53,010 nucleotides of DNA from Cytauxzoon felis (lineage: Eukaryota > Apicomplexa > Aconoidasida > Piroplasmida > Theileriidae). Positions 23,753 to 37,745 of the stretch are shown piece after piece (the first letter of the stretch is position 1; each line of letters begins with the position of its first letter). The DNA lies in the NCBI GenBank assembly GCA_020283715.1, contig JAIQCW010000169.1:1-53010 (forward strand), given 5' to 3'. Under the pieces are notes generated by a model. It did no database searches and had not been told where the DNA came from. It worked only from the letters and a program-made list of their open reading frames with translations. Both the position numbers and the translations under genes were made by a program.

Positions 23753-24944
23753 TCACTTAATATTAAGGTCATATTTCAATCTTTCGATTTCATATCTAGC
23801 TTCAGCGAATGCACTAACTAGGGCGGCTATTTGTATTGACGATGCCGCTCCAGCGGATAGTCGTTCTTCAATATCAGCTAGACGTATTATCAGCTGTATA
23901 ATTGGTACATTTGGCCAATCGATTTTGAGTATAGATTTGTATAGGCCATTAACTAAATCTTCAATAGAATATCCTTTAACATTATGTAATCTATTAAGTT
24001 CATCCACACAATCTTTAAATTGAGATTGCATTAGCATTTGTAATAAATTTGAAATTTCCTTAGTCTGGGGTAATCCAGAGGTAGTTAATATTAAATTTGA
24101 ATCTATAATAATATCTGGTGACTTTGAACATGACATTGCCGTAACTTGCAGGCAATTTAATACATGACGCATATCTCCCTGACCTATTTCTACTAATGTT
24201 TCTAATCCGCAATCTGATAATTTTATATTCTCCATTTCTGCTATATCTTTGACCCTCTTCTTAACGACCGCAGGTTTCAATGGCTGAAACCTAAAACCAG
24301 TACAACGTGACTGTATAGGTGGAATAATCTTATTCATAAAATTACATATTAAACAAAACCTAACATTACTTGAATATATCTCCATTATCCTTCTCAATGC
24401 ATTCTGGGCAGCATTAGTCATCTGATCTGCCTCATCCAATATGACCAATTTCAAATTAGTACGTGGCATTTCATTACCAGATGCACTTGAAAATGTATTT
24501 GTTGTCTCTGAGAAGGACTTTATCTGCTCACGAACTGTGTCTATACCACGCTCATCCGAAGCATTCAATTCCAATACAAAACAATGACGTTGATTTCCAT
24601 ACAAATAACGAGATATAGCCATTATAGTTGATGTCTTACCAGTTCCTAGAATATTAATTGATGATTAAAGGGATTTATGGTTGATATTCTGACAAATTGC
24701 AGAGTTTCAACAATAACTCTGAATTATAGAAATGTGTAATAAATATCTGATGTCTTCCTCAATTTGTCAGTTATACATATACAAAACAAAAATTACCTGG
24801 TGGACCATGGAAGAGAAGGTGTGGAAGCTGACCCTTTTCAGTGAAAATCATGAGTGTGGACATGATATCTTCATGAGAGATGATATCTTTAAAGGTCTCT
24901 GGACGATATTTCTCCACCCAAGGTACACCTAATGACGAACTCAT
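23753..24944 (-). CDS. Replication factor C small subunit (RFC5 / yeast Rfc3-like)
   Basis: Two exons, split inside the P-loop. Exon 1 (24944-24797) encodes MSSSLGVPWVEKYRPETFKD through HLLFHGPP, and exon 2 (from 24645) continues with GTGKTS. The intron is 24646-24796. AAA+ motifs: Walker A GPPGTGKT, Walker B KLVILDEAD, sensor 1 ICNF, and the SRC arginine-finger motif QSRCT. LELNASDERGIDTVREQIKS and ALRRIMEIYSSNVRFCLICN are RFC hallmarks. It loads PCNA on DNA as part of a pentamer. The length of about 340 residues is normal. RFC2/4 are alternatives within the family; all show SRC motifs. Confidence 0.92.
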
Positions 24945-25106
24945 TTTATTTAAAATCTATAGGAGTAACATTGTATGTTATAACAAATATTGAGATTTAT
25001 ATAATTCTACTGGGTGTGGATTCCACACCATCAAATGTGGTATATATGAAATAAACGAATAAACAAAAATGGGTTTATAAAATTCATTGTAAACAATAAG
25101 ATTTTA

Positions 25107-26366
25107 ATGGGTGAATTATTAAATTTAAGAGTTCCGAATGGTATTTTTGCATTTAGTTCTTATATTTCGGCTTACATGATTCATAGGAAATTCACTGGAT
25201 TTAATTTATGAGCTCATCAAGGAAAAGGCTATAGTAAGCACAATTTTCAACCTTAAATTGTTTAGAAGTGTATATAATACGAGTATGTTTCTTAATTTTG
25301 TTAAAACTTTTCAAATTACAACAATAATAGACAAACCAATAGAATTCGTTTATAATCGAATTGTGGTTAGTATATCGTTTTTAATATCATATTCTTGTTA
25401 ATAGGAACATTTGCATGGTGTCGATTCTTCAGATATTAGCTTCATTATATTTGACAAATTTGATTTGTGGGCTTTTGACAAATCTGATGAGGTATGGTTT
25501 ATATTATACATTGAAATTATATTTAGGAACATGAACCTGGTAGATTTGTCTATGATTGTAATGTAAAATTGGATACTATAGAGAGATTGGATGGAATTGA
25601 TGATGTAGTTTCAAAGTGTGATAATTGGGTATATAAATTATTATTTTGGTTGAAAAATTCTATAATTAAACAATTAGATTCTTGTAATCACAATCTTTAT
25701 ATAATTTGTATTTATGGGAATTCATATTCATCTGGTCCTTTTTTTGGTGATTTATTCAATAAGGTTACTGAATTATCCGAGTTTCTAAATGATTATCTAT
25801 CACTTGAACCAAAAGATTTAGATGAATTAGTTGAGAAAGGGTTGTTGGATAATATATCGTCTACAATATCAAATAACAACTGTAAATCTATTCCTATTGA
25901 TGATATAATTATATCGGATGATTATAATATAACTATAAGTTGTGATGATTTTAGTTTGTCTAATAGAATCTTGATTTATGGTAAATGTGGATTAGATAAA
26001 GGTATATTATTACGTTGTATTGTACGTTTATATTGTAATAAATTTAATAATTTATCTATATTTCGTTTGGATTATTATCAACTTTCTAGTCAATATATAG
26101 GATCGGGTGAGGCTTATATAAGGAATATATTTAATAAAGGTAGGAATAATAAGCCTTGTTTAATATATTGTGATGGTATTGAATACTTATTCCATAATGA
26201 TGAAGTCAATACGAATACAGTACTTAAAACATTAAATGATGAATTATATAATGATGATAATGAAATAATATTTATATGTTGTATAAAATCAAGCGATTTA
26301 GATTATTCTGATTTTAATAATTCATTTGTTAATAGAATAAAGACTAAAATAGAATTAATAGATTAA
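25107..26366 (+). CDS. AAA+-like protein with degenerate nucleotide-binding motifs
   Basis: Four exons: 25107-25140, 25187-25365, 25405-25491 and 25527-26366. The C-terminal part has the outline of an AAA domain: RILIYGKCGLDKGILLRCIV where Walker A (GxxGxGKT) should be, then LDYYQLSSQYIGSGEAYIRN, which matches the xxxL-x-S-x-Y-x-G-x-x-E region after Walker A in Vps4/Cdc48-type ATPases. LIYCDGIEYLF stands in place of Walker B DEID. The catalytic Lys-Thr and Asp-Glu pairs are not conserved, so ATP hydrolysis is doubtful. The N-terminal 160 residues are not recognised. It could be a pseudo-ATPase partner of an active AAA protein. Confidence 0.65.
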
Positions 26367-26611
26367 TATAAAAATTTAATGAATTTTCATCATTTTTAGT
26401 ACAAATTCTATATTTATCATAATTCTTTATTTCGTATATTGGAGTCAAAATAGATAACGACAATATTTATCATTTAAAGGTAAAAGTAAATGAATTTATG
26501 TTGATATTCCATCATATTTGAATGTAAAATTCACTTTTCATTCAATTTCATGTATTAAAATTGTAATTTGACCTAGTCTTCACCAGAAATTTCTGGAATA
26601 ATTATAAAAAA

Positions 26612-28385
26612 ATGCAGTTTTATAAGATTTGTGGAGGTATTTTAACGAATACATTATTCATATCATCTATTGGCAATAGAACTAATGACTCAAACTTTAA
26701 AAATTTTAGTAATTCTGAATATTTAATAGAGCAATCTAGAGAGCTGTCATATAATTTCAACATTATAAAGAGTAAAAATAATTATCCGAAGTTTAGAGGT
26801 ATTAATAATAATAATAGAGACTCTTACGATCAAATTATTGGTGGAGATATGCGTTCAATTTTTGATAAATTTAAGCGTATTAAGATTGATGAAAAATCTA
26901 TGGGTGACAATAGATCACCAAGTGAAGATGCATCAGCATCAGCATCTTCTGTTTTATCTAATCCAATAGATGTTGTATCAGATAAATCTAAATTTACTCC
27001 TTCCGGAGATAAAACTGATAAACTACATGGGAAGTATATAGAAAAATATAATTCATCGTCAGGTACATTAGATGCTATACGCCATAATGATGGGACATCT
27101 CCTTCAGTTTCAGATCCTATCAAAACTATTCATTGTAATAACATCACATATTCAACTACAATACCCGAGTATAGGGGAGGTACCAATCACTATGACTTAT
27201 CAACTAACAGATTTATACAGGATGATACAACTAATCCTCATATTACAAATTTTAACAACAGAGTGGATACCAATACTTTCAATTCACATCATACGGAAAG
27301 TTCTCGTGATACCATGAATTTTGATGGATATTCTACAAGTAATAAGTACAATGTTGGATATCACAAATTATCTCAGGAATCTTTATATGATAAAGAACCT
27401 GGGGATTATTCTTCATTACCATTTAAAATTAAAAAGTTATATAGGAATATAGTAAATAAGACATTTGGTAAGGGTAAAAAGGCTAATCATGAAGAATATA
27501 CTCCTCAACCTGTAAAAAAAAAGAAACAAATCTGGACATCATCAAATTATACACTTAAGTATAGCAATTGCAAACTCCGATGTAAAAACAAAGGCGAAAT
27601 TGGCTAGAAAATTTATAGAGGATGGATATCCCGTAATGTTTCGTATTTATGTAAATCATGAAAATGCGGAAAGTATTATTGATAAATGCAGATCAATATT
27701 TGAAGTTGCTAAAAAAGAATTAGAATCATTCGCCAAATATGGTGGTGCCATACAGATTAATCCATCATTCGTATCGCAAATATTCAATCCTATTAAGAAA
27801 GATAAGCCACCAATAACTAGCAAAAATGTAAATGAAGTTAATGTGGATCAGATTAAGTATAATGTAAATGATAATAAAGGAATACCTTCCTTACCTATGG
27901 ATTCAAAACCGTCTTCTACATTATCATCTCCACCACCTTTACCAAAAACTTCACCAATCGCATCCAAGCCACCACCTCCTGTGCCAGAAACTAAAATTCA
28001 GACATTACCTCCACCTTCCGTCGTTCCATCCAAACCTCCAAAATCTTTAATACAATCACCTACGGCATTAAAACCTACTCAATCTCTCAGCAAGGTACAC
28101 AATCATACTCCTATAACACCATCACCTTTACCATTTGAATCTAAACCACAAATTATTCCTATGGAATCAAAACCCCCACCTATGGTAAATCAACCTTTGT
28201 TGAATTCGAGTTCAAATATGGATGGAAGATGGAAGGTGTTGAATAAACCGGTAACTAGCAATAAAGTTGATCGTTGGATATCATTGAATAAGGAAGCAAC
28301 AAGGATAGAAGCTGGGAGCATTATAAGTAAAGAAAAAACAGTTGACAGGTGGAAAGTACTAAATAAGACCAAGAACAACACATAG
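26612..28385 (+). CDS. Translation initiation factor IF-3-like, organellar, with long extensions
   Basis: The frame shifts in a nine-A run (27514-27522). The frame after it gives IHLSIAIANSDVKTKAKLAR then KFIEDGYPVMFRIYVNHENA, the pattern of the IF-3 C-terminal domain (D-x-x-x-K-x-x-x-A-x-KF-x-x-x-G). IF-3 binds the small ribosomal subunit in bacteria and organelles. The first 20 residues are mildly hydrophobic, followed by a long Asn/Ser-rich stretch, as expected for an apicoplast or mitochondrial leader. No IF-3 N-domain is obvious. The C-terminus (27870-28200) is Pro-rich, then ends in repeated GRWKVLNK, DRWISLNK and DRWKVLNK units, unknown in the family. Alternative: two separate genes, unlikely because the domain crosses the shift. 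Confidence 0.7.
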
Positions 28386-28553
28386 AATCACTACCTCACG
28401 TAATACATTTAATATATTATTTAAATATACCAACATAGAAGTTAACGATTTTAATTTAAAAATATAAGAGTAAAATGTATTAATAAATTATCGTTAATTT
28501 ATGAACAATCATTACATACAACGCATCAAGATGACGTAATGTATATAAAGCGT

Positions 28554-30388
<1,835 letters not shown>

Positions 30389-31649
30389 TTATCTAAGGTG
30401 TTTGATTTTATTGAAATCCATTCTGGATGTGGACAAGTATGACCAAAAGAATCTGTACCATAATGACATTGCAATTGTACCGAGTGTAGCACCGGTTAAT
30501 AATTTAAAGCACATATTTTTTCTTTCATCATGATTGGGATCGGATGCCCATGTAATGAATGATACGACATCTTTGGCCATTTGTGAGACGGTAGCAGGTG
30601 TACCATCCTCATAATCGACCATACCATCTTCTAGTGGTGGTGGCATAGCAATAGAGCCACCATGGAAATAATTATTAAAATATAATCCTTGACGTAGTTC
30701 AATTCCTTTAGGTGGATCGCAATAACCGGTTAATAATGCAAATAGATAATCAGGACCACGTTTCCTTGCTGATGCCATTAATGACAAATCGGGTGGTATG
30801 GCACCATTGTTAGCGTATCTTGCAGCTTCGGCATTGGGATATGGTGATGGAAATGTATCAGTTAATATACCAGGTCTTGTATACATTTCACCCTCATCAT
30901 TTGGACCATCTTCTACATCATATTCTGCAGCAATCTGTTTAACACGTTCTTCAGGGTATACTTCATTAACTAAATGACGAAATTTAGTATATACCATTGA
31001 ATGACACGTAGCACAGACTTGACGATAAACCTCATAACCACGGCGAACACTAGCTATATCGTGGCCATGTAGTGGTGCTTTAAACCAAAATGGATAATTT
31101 GGTGGTTTAGGTGGATCTAAATCAGAACACCATACAACTGGACGACGTTGTAACCAGCCGTGTATTAATGATACACCTAGTGCTACACCTATATATAATT
31201 TTAAATTCTGATAACGATATTTAACACGATTATTAATCTCTTCTTCACTATAAGGCTGGAAGAAATTAATTAAACGATTCTGACACTCTTTTGTAGGTAA
31301 ATAATAATCAACTCCTTCTATTAATGTACCACGGGCACGTTGTTTCTTATAATCAATCATAGTACTCCTATATGCATAATCTGGTCGTAATGGATCAAAT
31401 AAATATTTATTTAAACTCTTTACACCATTGTTCGTCACTACACTCGTATTATAAAATGAAGATATCAACTTTTTATTCCAACGCTTAATCAACAATAATT
31501 TTACCTATAGATAATTTGAAATGAGCATATAAGTGTAGATGATAAAATTATCATCAGCGGTTTGTTCAACATACACTTTTTGGTACTTTATTCCATATTT
31601 TATCCCGGTAACCGGGAATAATTTTATTGAGAGCGTCTCCACCAGCCAT
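30389..31649 (-). CDS. Cytochrome c1, complex III
   Basis: Two exons. A short first exon (31649-31575) encodes MAGGDALNKIIPGYRDKIWN..., the intron is 31505-31574, and the second exon ends at 30389. No in-frame ATG is near the 5' end of exon 2, which supports exon 1. Heme attachment is CATCH; the axial Met lies in GGSIAMPPPLEDG; the C-terminal membrane anchor is MCFKLLTGATLGTIAMSLWY. It carries electrons from the Rieske centre to cytochrome c in the mitochondrial inner membrane. A long N-terminal region with a hydrophobic segment (YIGVALGVSLIHG) precedes the heme domain. Confidence 0.95.
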
Positions 31650-32123
31650 TATTAGGTGGTTGACAAATCTTCAAAGTGTGTCTAACAAAGATAAAACAAT
31701 AAAATAGAATAAATAAGAAAAAATATTTAATTAATAAAATTCATCTTCAATGTAAATTATATAACAATTATTTATTTAATATGTTTATATTGATCCGTAC
31801 GAATATACAGGCCGTAGTCTTTATTTCATACGAATTTATCAATATAAACCACCAGTTGTGATCCAATTAATTTATAATAATCACAAGGATACAATTAAAC
31901 TTCAATTATAAATTAAAATGGGATGAAATTGATTATATGAAACGTCTTTATTAATTCAACCAATAACATAAATTGGGGGTGGGGATTACAAATATAAAGT
32001 CATTAACATTATGATTCGTCATTTAAGTTACACATCAACCACTTTATCATAGCCATTTTGAAATTAGAAATGGTGGATTTTTTGGTTTCTAATAAACATG
32101 TAATATATAATTCGTAAACGAAA
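31650..32123. other. Divergent promoter region between cytochrome c1 and ZMAT2
   Basis: AT-rich spacer between outward-running genes. It contains a short G-rich patch (AATTGGGGGTGGGGAT, 31971-31986). No other gene or element copy seen. Confidence 0.5.
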
Positions 32124-32747
32124 ATGGAGAATAAGGACAAGACTGATGAGTTAGGTAGGAAGGTATGGGATCGTTCCCAATATGTTAACAAGTTATCTAC
32201 TGGGAATGAAGTTGAGGATACAATATCTGCAATATTACCTGACCCTAGTAAGAGGATTGTGGTACCTGTACCAGAGGTTCGTGAAAACTTAAAAAGACGT
32301 ACAGAAACTGTAGATTTAACTAAAGATTTAGGCAAATCATATGCTATAAACTTATTAGCACCTAAATCTGAACAGGGTGGATTCTATTGTAAAGTATGTG
32401 ATTGTCTATTAAAGGATTCACAGAGTTATCTAGATCATTTGAATGGTAGGAAACATAATAGGATGTTAGGTATGACTATGAGAGTAGAGAAAGTTGATGT
32501 TAAGACTGTAGCAAATAAGTTAAGGAAATTAGCAGCACAGGATTCCATACAAAAGATTACCAAAGAAGAATTAGAAATACAAGCAAAAGAGAGAATAAAA
32601 GAATTGGAAATGTCTGAAAGGGATATGAAGGAAAGGAGGAAGATGATGAAGAAGAAACGAATCAAAAAAGAGATTAAATTAGAAGATGAAGTGTATGATG
32701 AATTAGAATCAATGAGGAATTCAGGTCTGCCAATAAGTTTTGGTTGA
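32124..32747 (+). CDS. ZMAT2 / Snu23-like spliceosomal zinc-finger protein
   Basis: Intronless, 207 residues, normal for the family. The N-terminal DELGRKVWDRSQY motif, then the U1-type C2H2 finger YCKVCDCLLKDSQSYLDH followed by LNGRKHN, then the conserved MRVEKVDVKTV stretch and a basic coiled coil (KERRKMMKKKR). It ends in SGLPISFG, like other members. Snu23/ZMAT2 is a component of the U4/U6.U5 tri-snRNP, leaving before catalysis. Divergent from cytochrome c1, convergent with syntaxin-16. Confidence 0.92.
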   Translation: MENKDKTDELGRKVWDRSQYVNKLSTGNEVEDTISAILPDPSKRIVVPVPEVRENLKRRTETVDLTKDLGKSYAINLLAPKSEQGGFYCKVCDCLLKDSQSYLDHLNGRKHNRMLGMTMRVEKVDVKTVANKLRKLAAQDSIQKITKEELEIQAKERIKELEMSERDMKERRKMMKKKRIKKEIKLEDEVYDELESMRNSGLPISFG

Positions 32748-32786
32748 TGTGTATATTACAATTATATCAAGAGAATTTTATAATTA

Positions 32787-35700
32787 TTAGAAATAGCTGT
32801 ATTTAATGTGAATAAAAAATATGAACAAACAAACCTCTATGAATATAAATCCGATTAAATTACGTACAGCTCTTAATGAAGTTGGAGATGTGTCTTTTTT
32901 GTAACGCTTTTGTAATTCAATTTTAAATTTATATGAATTGTTTGTAAATTCTTGTACATTATAATCTATTTGATCCATCATCGAACCCTAATTAAATTAA
33001 AATATATAAATATCGGGCGCATGCTAAATCATAAAATACAAACCTGTTCAACAATCATTGTAGATAATTGTGTATAAAGTCCTTTAAGATCTTCAACAGT
33101 AATTGCAATTTGTTGAAGACGCTAATAATAAATATAAAACACATTTTATTAACTCACATTAGTTCTATCCACGATGTTATCATTTGTTATTTGAATTGTA
33201 TCTTGAATATCATTCTCAATATTATAAATCTATATTTATGTGTATTAATGTAAGAAATATGGAGGCAGTGAGTACATAACCTCAGGTGGATTACCCGTAG
33301 CTGATCTCAGGGAAGCGGAGGGGGAGATAATTAGAAGAGCCTCCACGGTGAGTGGGAAGACAAGATATATTAGAAAGACAGTAGGATTGGACCTCATATG
33401 GAAGGTAATCATAGAGGGGATGACGGGTGAATATAAAATGTTATGGAGACATGCAATTGATGAATAAATTCAAATACAAATCTTCAGTAAACATGAAAAA
33501 TACCATAAATACAAGAAACATAAAACCAAATATCGTTCCGGCATCATCATTAAAAGTATCTCCACATCTACCGCTCACTTGCGCACCCATACCACCACCG
33601 AATCCAACAGCTTCCATAAATTCTTGAACCCAGGCGAATACTACACATAGAACTCCAGTTCTAAATACACTTGCCCTGAAGTATTTACCAATGCGACCAT
33701 TGGGAAAATGCATCATAGAGAAGAAGATGTATATGCATATTATATACGGAATGAAAAATAACCATGTAGCGTGATAGATTGCATACAAATGTTCTTTACC
33801 ATTTTTTTCATATTCATAATTCATCCAAAGTCTACCGGGGCCTTTGTTACAAATTTGAGTTATGGCAAATGCTATGTGGGGTGTAGCAGAAATAGCCTGG
33901 ATCCATAATTCAATCTTTTTACCATCAAATGGATCATCAACTAATTGATAGGGTGATATAGCAGGATAGAAGAAATAGACAGTACCTAATGAGAGGGCTA
34001 CCAAAAAAATCGGGGACCAGTGTATGATGTGATATTTTTGACCATCGGTACCAGCACCGAATAAAAGAGCAAGGCCTGAGTATTTTGAAGTATCACTTAA
34101 ATTTTCAACTGATGCGGTATAACCTGTATCATTTTTAAGTGCACTTTTAATTGGACCGAGTTTTTGTGCAAATGCGGTGGTAATAGTATCTGGGTTTTCA
34201 CTACCAAGACCACTTGCAGCGTTCCATGTATAAGTTACACCACTCTTCTTACGTTCATACCATTTATTATTAGTTGTTCCACCACTTTCAGATAAACATA
34301 TCAACAGAGGCCTTTTAAGGTCAGGGTTATTATTTTTCAGTTCAAAATATACATATACACCTCCACCAGCATTAAATGTAAAACCATTAAGCACACTTTG
34401 GGAAATACCTTTTGTCACTTGATTATGTATCGTTATGCGATTTATACTGAAAGTAGAGCCAGTAGAAGCACGATGTTTAAAACCTTTAAATTTGTTTCCA
34501 CTATCAGGACCTACTGCTGTAACAGTAACTTGTTTATTACCAGTACGATATTTAATTAGATCATTACTCTTTGCAGCATAATCCAATTTCACAACAAGTT
34601 CTGGTTTAGTATAACCTTTATCACCAGTAAGTTGTTGACTAATGCCTTGGAGTTTATTTTTAAGTGCAGCATCAATTTTATTATTAGCCTCAGCCGGTTT
34701 TATAGAAGTATATTGAGTAGATACATCTGTCCATGTTGTTCCACTTGTACGTTGATACCATTTATTATTTTGATTAGCACCACCATCTTGGGATAAACAT
34801 ATTAAGAGAGGTTTCTCGCGTTTATCATCTGAATCAGCCTTATGATAATATACAAATACATATTGTTTACCGGTAAATCCGGTACCATTATTTAACTCTT
34901 GTATACCTTCTATTGCGTGCCCATGTATAGTAATACGATTTATCTTTTTAGTGCTAGAAGCGGGAAGGGTATGTTTAAAACCTTTAAATTTAGCAGGACT
35001 TTCTTGAGTTACTGGTGTAACAGTAATTTCATGATCTTGAGTTCCAGGACGCGCTGTGTATCGACCACTATTTTCCGTATCATCCTTTTCAAGCTTAACT
35101 TCGTATTTATCGATGATTTTACCAAATTCAGTTTCAAGTTCACTAGCAACATTATCTTCCTCAGGACCTAAAGTTATATCTGTTACTCGCGTCCACTCAT
35201 TCCCTCTCTTGTAATATGTCTGATTACCAACACCTTTATAAATACAAACAATAAATGGGAACTCGTGATGTTGATCATCTGCCTTATAATATACATAGAC
35301 TGCTTCAACAGATGTATTGTACTCTGTTATACCATTCAATGAAAAGCCATTATGTTTAACTGAACCTAATGTGAATTGAGTAGTACGTGTATCCTTAGGT
35401 GAATGCTTATATCTAATATAACCGGTTGGTACTTTGGTAGAGGCAGCGTTCCCCTCCTCTTTAGTAACATTAATTTGAGGTCCATCAGCACTTGCTTTAT
35501 AATCTTTAGTATTTTCGCCTTGTGATGGAATCTCTTTAATATTAATTTCATATTTATCTTTGAGTTCATTAAGTTTATTTGCAAGAGGCTTACCAACTGT
35601 GCCAGCATCCTGAGATTCTGGATCTACAGTTATACTAGAATCATATGTCCATGTCTGACCTCTCGTATAATATGTCTGACCGCTATTTGTCTTAACACAA

Positions 35701-37491
35701 ACTATGAGAGGAAATTTATGATCACTATTATCACTAGTATGGTAATATACATAAACTGCCGTAACATTAGGAGTTCCAGAGGGTATTCCGGAGAGTAATT
35801 GATCATTATATTTAACGGAACATAATGTGAAGTCACCATTACCAACTTTATGTTCGTATCTAACATAATCTTGTGGTACTCCATTGCTGGTACCCTCCTT
35901 CTTTTCAACTGTAATTTGATTAGCCCCAGATCCATAATTAGCCCCATTCGCTTCACCAGTATTAGTAGGTGTACACTTGCATCAATGACGACATCAGATG
36001 ATGAGGTAGAATCCATCACTCTAGCTACTGTCCACACAACAGATGTTACAAATGACAGAATAATCATAATCGATATTTGGTAGAGAACAAGGACATAATC
36101 ATATTCATCCCAGAAATAAATGTAATATAACCATTTATATAATTTATGGAACACAAAAGTGAATAATCCAAATAATGGAAGGCCAACAATATAAAACGGA
36201 GCGTTCAATCCCTCAATACCCATTGCCGAATTTGAATACACACCATATATAAAAACAAGCATAACAATATTCCAGAAGAATTCACCAAAATATCCATATT
36301 CACCACCAGCCATGAATGAAATATATGTTATTATGGACCAAAGAAACATTAGCCAGATAGATATACCTGATACACAATTCTTTAACATCGTTTTATTATC
36401 CTCACTCAAAGCGATCGTTGATAATTTTATTGCCGTATTAATAACAGTGCCGGCAAAGCTACCTAACTCCATTAAATTATGTATTCGATACACAAACATA
36501 GCAACAGTACCCAAGGGTAAATGATACCTCTTAACAACGTGATTAGCACATGTAATTGCGATACGATGAGGTGTGAAGAATATAAAGCCAGCTAGGAACA
36601 TTGATATCTGACATAGAGCTCCATCATGATTACCCATCTTACAATATCATCATCTTCATCCTCAGTGATTCCACCGCCGGCTTTAGAATCTTCGACTACG
36701 TGTTTATTATATACTTCGGGTGTGCTCTCTATTATGCATTCAGAATGAGCAGATCCACAATCTAGACTACTCATTTCTGATATGCACTCTATTTTCCATC
36801 TCTACTCCAAATTATCCCTCTCCCATTATTTAATGATTAATGAAATTGCAATCTGATAACCCCTAGACTGGAAACTTATTGGTAACACGGATAAACTCAT
36901 AAGAGGAACCCCAATTAAATATACTCACCTCTGGTATATGTGTAGTTGATGTCGCTTCAGATTGTATAGTATCATAAAATTTCTTTTGTAAATTCCGGAA
37001 CGATTGCGAGAGAGGAAATAATTCATTGGCGATTTTATGTTTTGTATTCTTACGGAGATTATATTCGATATAATTCGTAGAGTCCGTTGTAATAAGCTCC
37101 ATATTTCTCTCGATTTTTTTGAGTGAAATTGAGATGTCGCGTGATAAATTGGTGATTTTTTCATACTCATCTTTACTTTTGCGCCCAAAGACATCAAGCA
37201 AATTCATACTCTGAGCCTTTTCAAGTTCCTTAACTTTATTTTTATACCTTTAATGGTAAAATTACAATCCTCGGCCAGTTCAATCCATTCGGGTGGCAAA
37301 TCAATGACAACACCCGGTGATTTTTTATCGTCTACTATGAAGACATTAAAAAATTATAAATGCATATAAATTATACCTTCATTATCTAACAATGGTAAAT
37401 CTAAATTGCCAATATCGAACCTATGTGCCTTAAGTTTTTCATTTTTACGCAGGTTGTAATATGTGTGTGTTATATTGCGATATATTATCAT
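32787..37491 (-). CDS. Qa-SNARE syntaxin-16 / Tlg2-like, with a 3.7-kb intron holding another gene
   Basis: Minus-strand exons: 37491-37377 (MIIYRNITHTYYNLRKN, like the VPS45-binding N-peptide region of syntaxin-16), 37334-36929 (PPEWIELAEDCNFTIK, then the Habc part with NLRKNTKHKIANELFPLSQS), 33229 to about 33160 (IYNIENDIQDTIQITND), about 33123-33050 (RLQQIAITVEDLKGLYTQL STMIVEQ), and about 32990-32787 (GSMMDQIDYNVQEFTNNSYK, then a C-terminal membrane anchor). The Qa zero-layer glutamine region is present. It acts in endosome-to-Golgi fusion. Intron 33230-36928 is 3,699 nt against 35-60 nt for its siblings and encloses the membrane-protein gene at 33441-36774. One base seems missing near 37250-37252. 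Confidence 0.85.
33279..33402 (+). repeat. Foldback element copy 12, inside the syntaxin-16 intron
   Basis: Only the second half: ACCTCAGGTGGATTACCCG, then the GTAGCTGATCTCAGGGAAGC unit, a CCACGGTGAGTGG arm, and GGATTGGACCTCATATGGA. Antisense to both the syntaxin gene and the nested gene. It lies 39 nt past the stop of the nested gene. Confidence 0.8.
33441..36774 (-). CDS. Multi-pass membrane protein, family member A, with tandem ectodomain repeats; nested in the syntaxin-16 intron
   Basis: Start chosen at ATG 36774, because the conserved upstream motif lies 30-60 nt before it as in its paralogues. A 35-nt intron (36608-36642) then joins DDDI to ISMFLAGFIFFTPHRIA. Several membrane segments follow. 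Near 35975-36020 the frame changes, by a second small intron ending GATGCAAG or by an indel. Then come four tandem units of about 150 residues, each with VYVYY...PLLICL, KWYxR and TWT motifs (centres near 35730, 35280, 34830, 34330). After this, HWSPIFLVALSLGTVYFFYP resumes the membrane part common to the family. The repeats should form a large outside or lumenal domain. Function unknown; architecture recalls the Theileria Tpr/Tar families, an inference. Confidence 0.75.
36807..36836 (-). promoter_or_regulatory. Conserved upstream motif of member A
   Basis: Plus-strand CAAATTATCCCTCTCCCATT followed by ATTTAAT; read on the coding strand it is an AAATAAT-GGGAGAGGG-ATAATTTG block. It lies 33-62 nt before ATG 36774. 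The same block precedes the three paralogues. Confidence 0.6.
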
Positions 37492-37745
37492 CGTTAATCT
37501 ATATACAATCTTTAAAACATAATGAAAATTAAAAATACACTCTATATAATAAAATACAATATTAATACTTTAAAATTAACATCATTTAATACACCAAGTC
37601 CATGTCTCATTTATACTTTATATGGAACATCTCTACATATCTAAGGGTATAAACAGAGTTAAGAAGAGCTAGCAAAAGTATAAAAATAAATGAATGTATG
37701 ATAGCCATTGTTTATCCGTTGAGTCATTAGTAAATCATTTCCTTT

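Noticed and set aside
35366..35608. 80-codon minus frame
   Set aside because: Shadow in another frame of the tandem-repeat region of member A.
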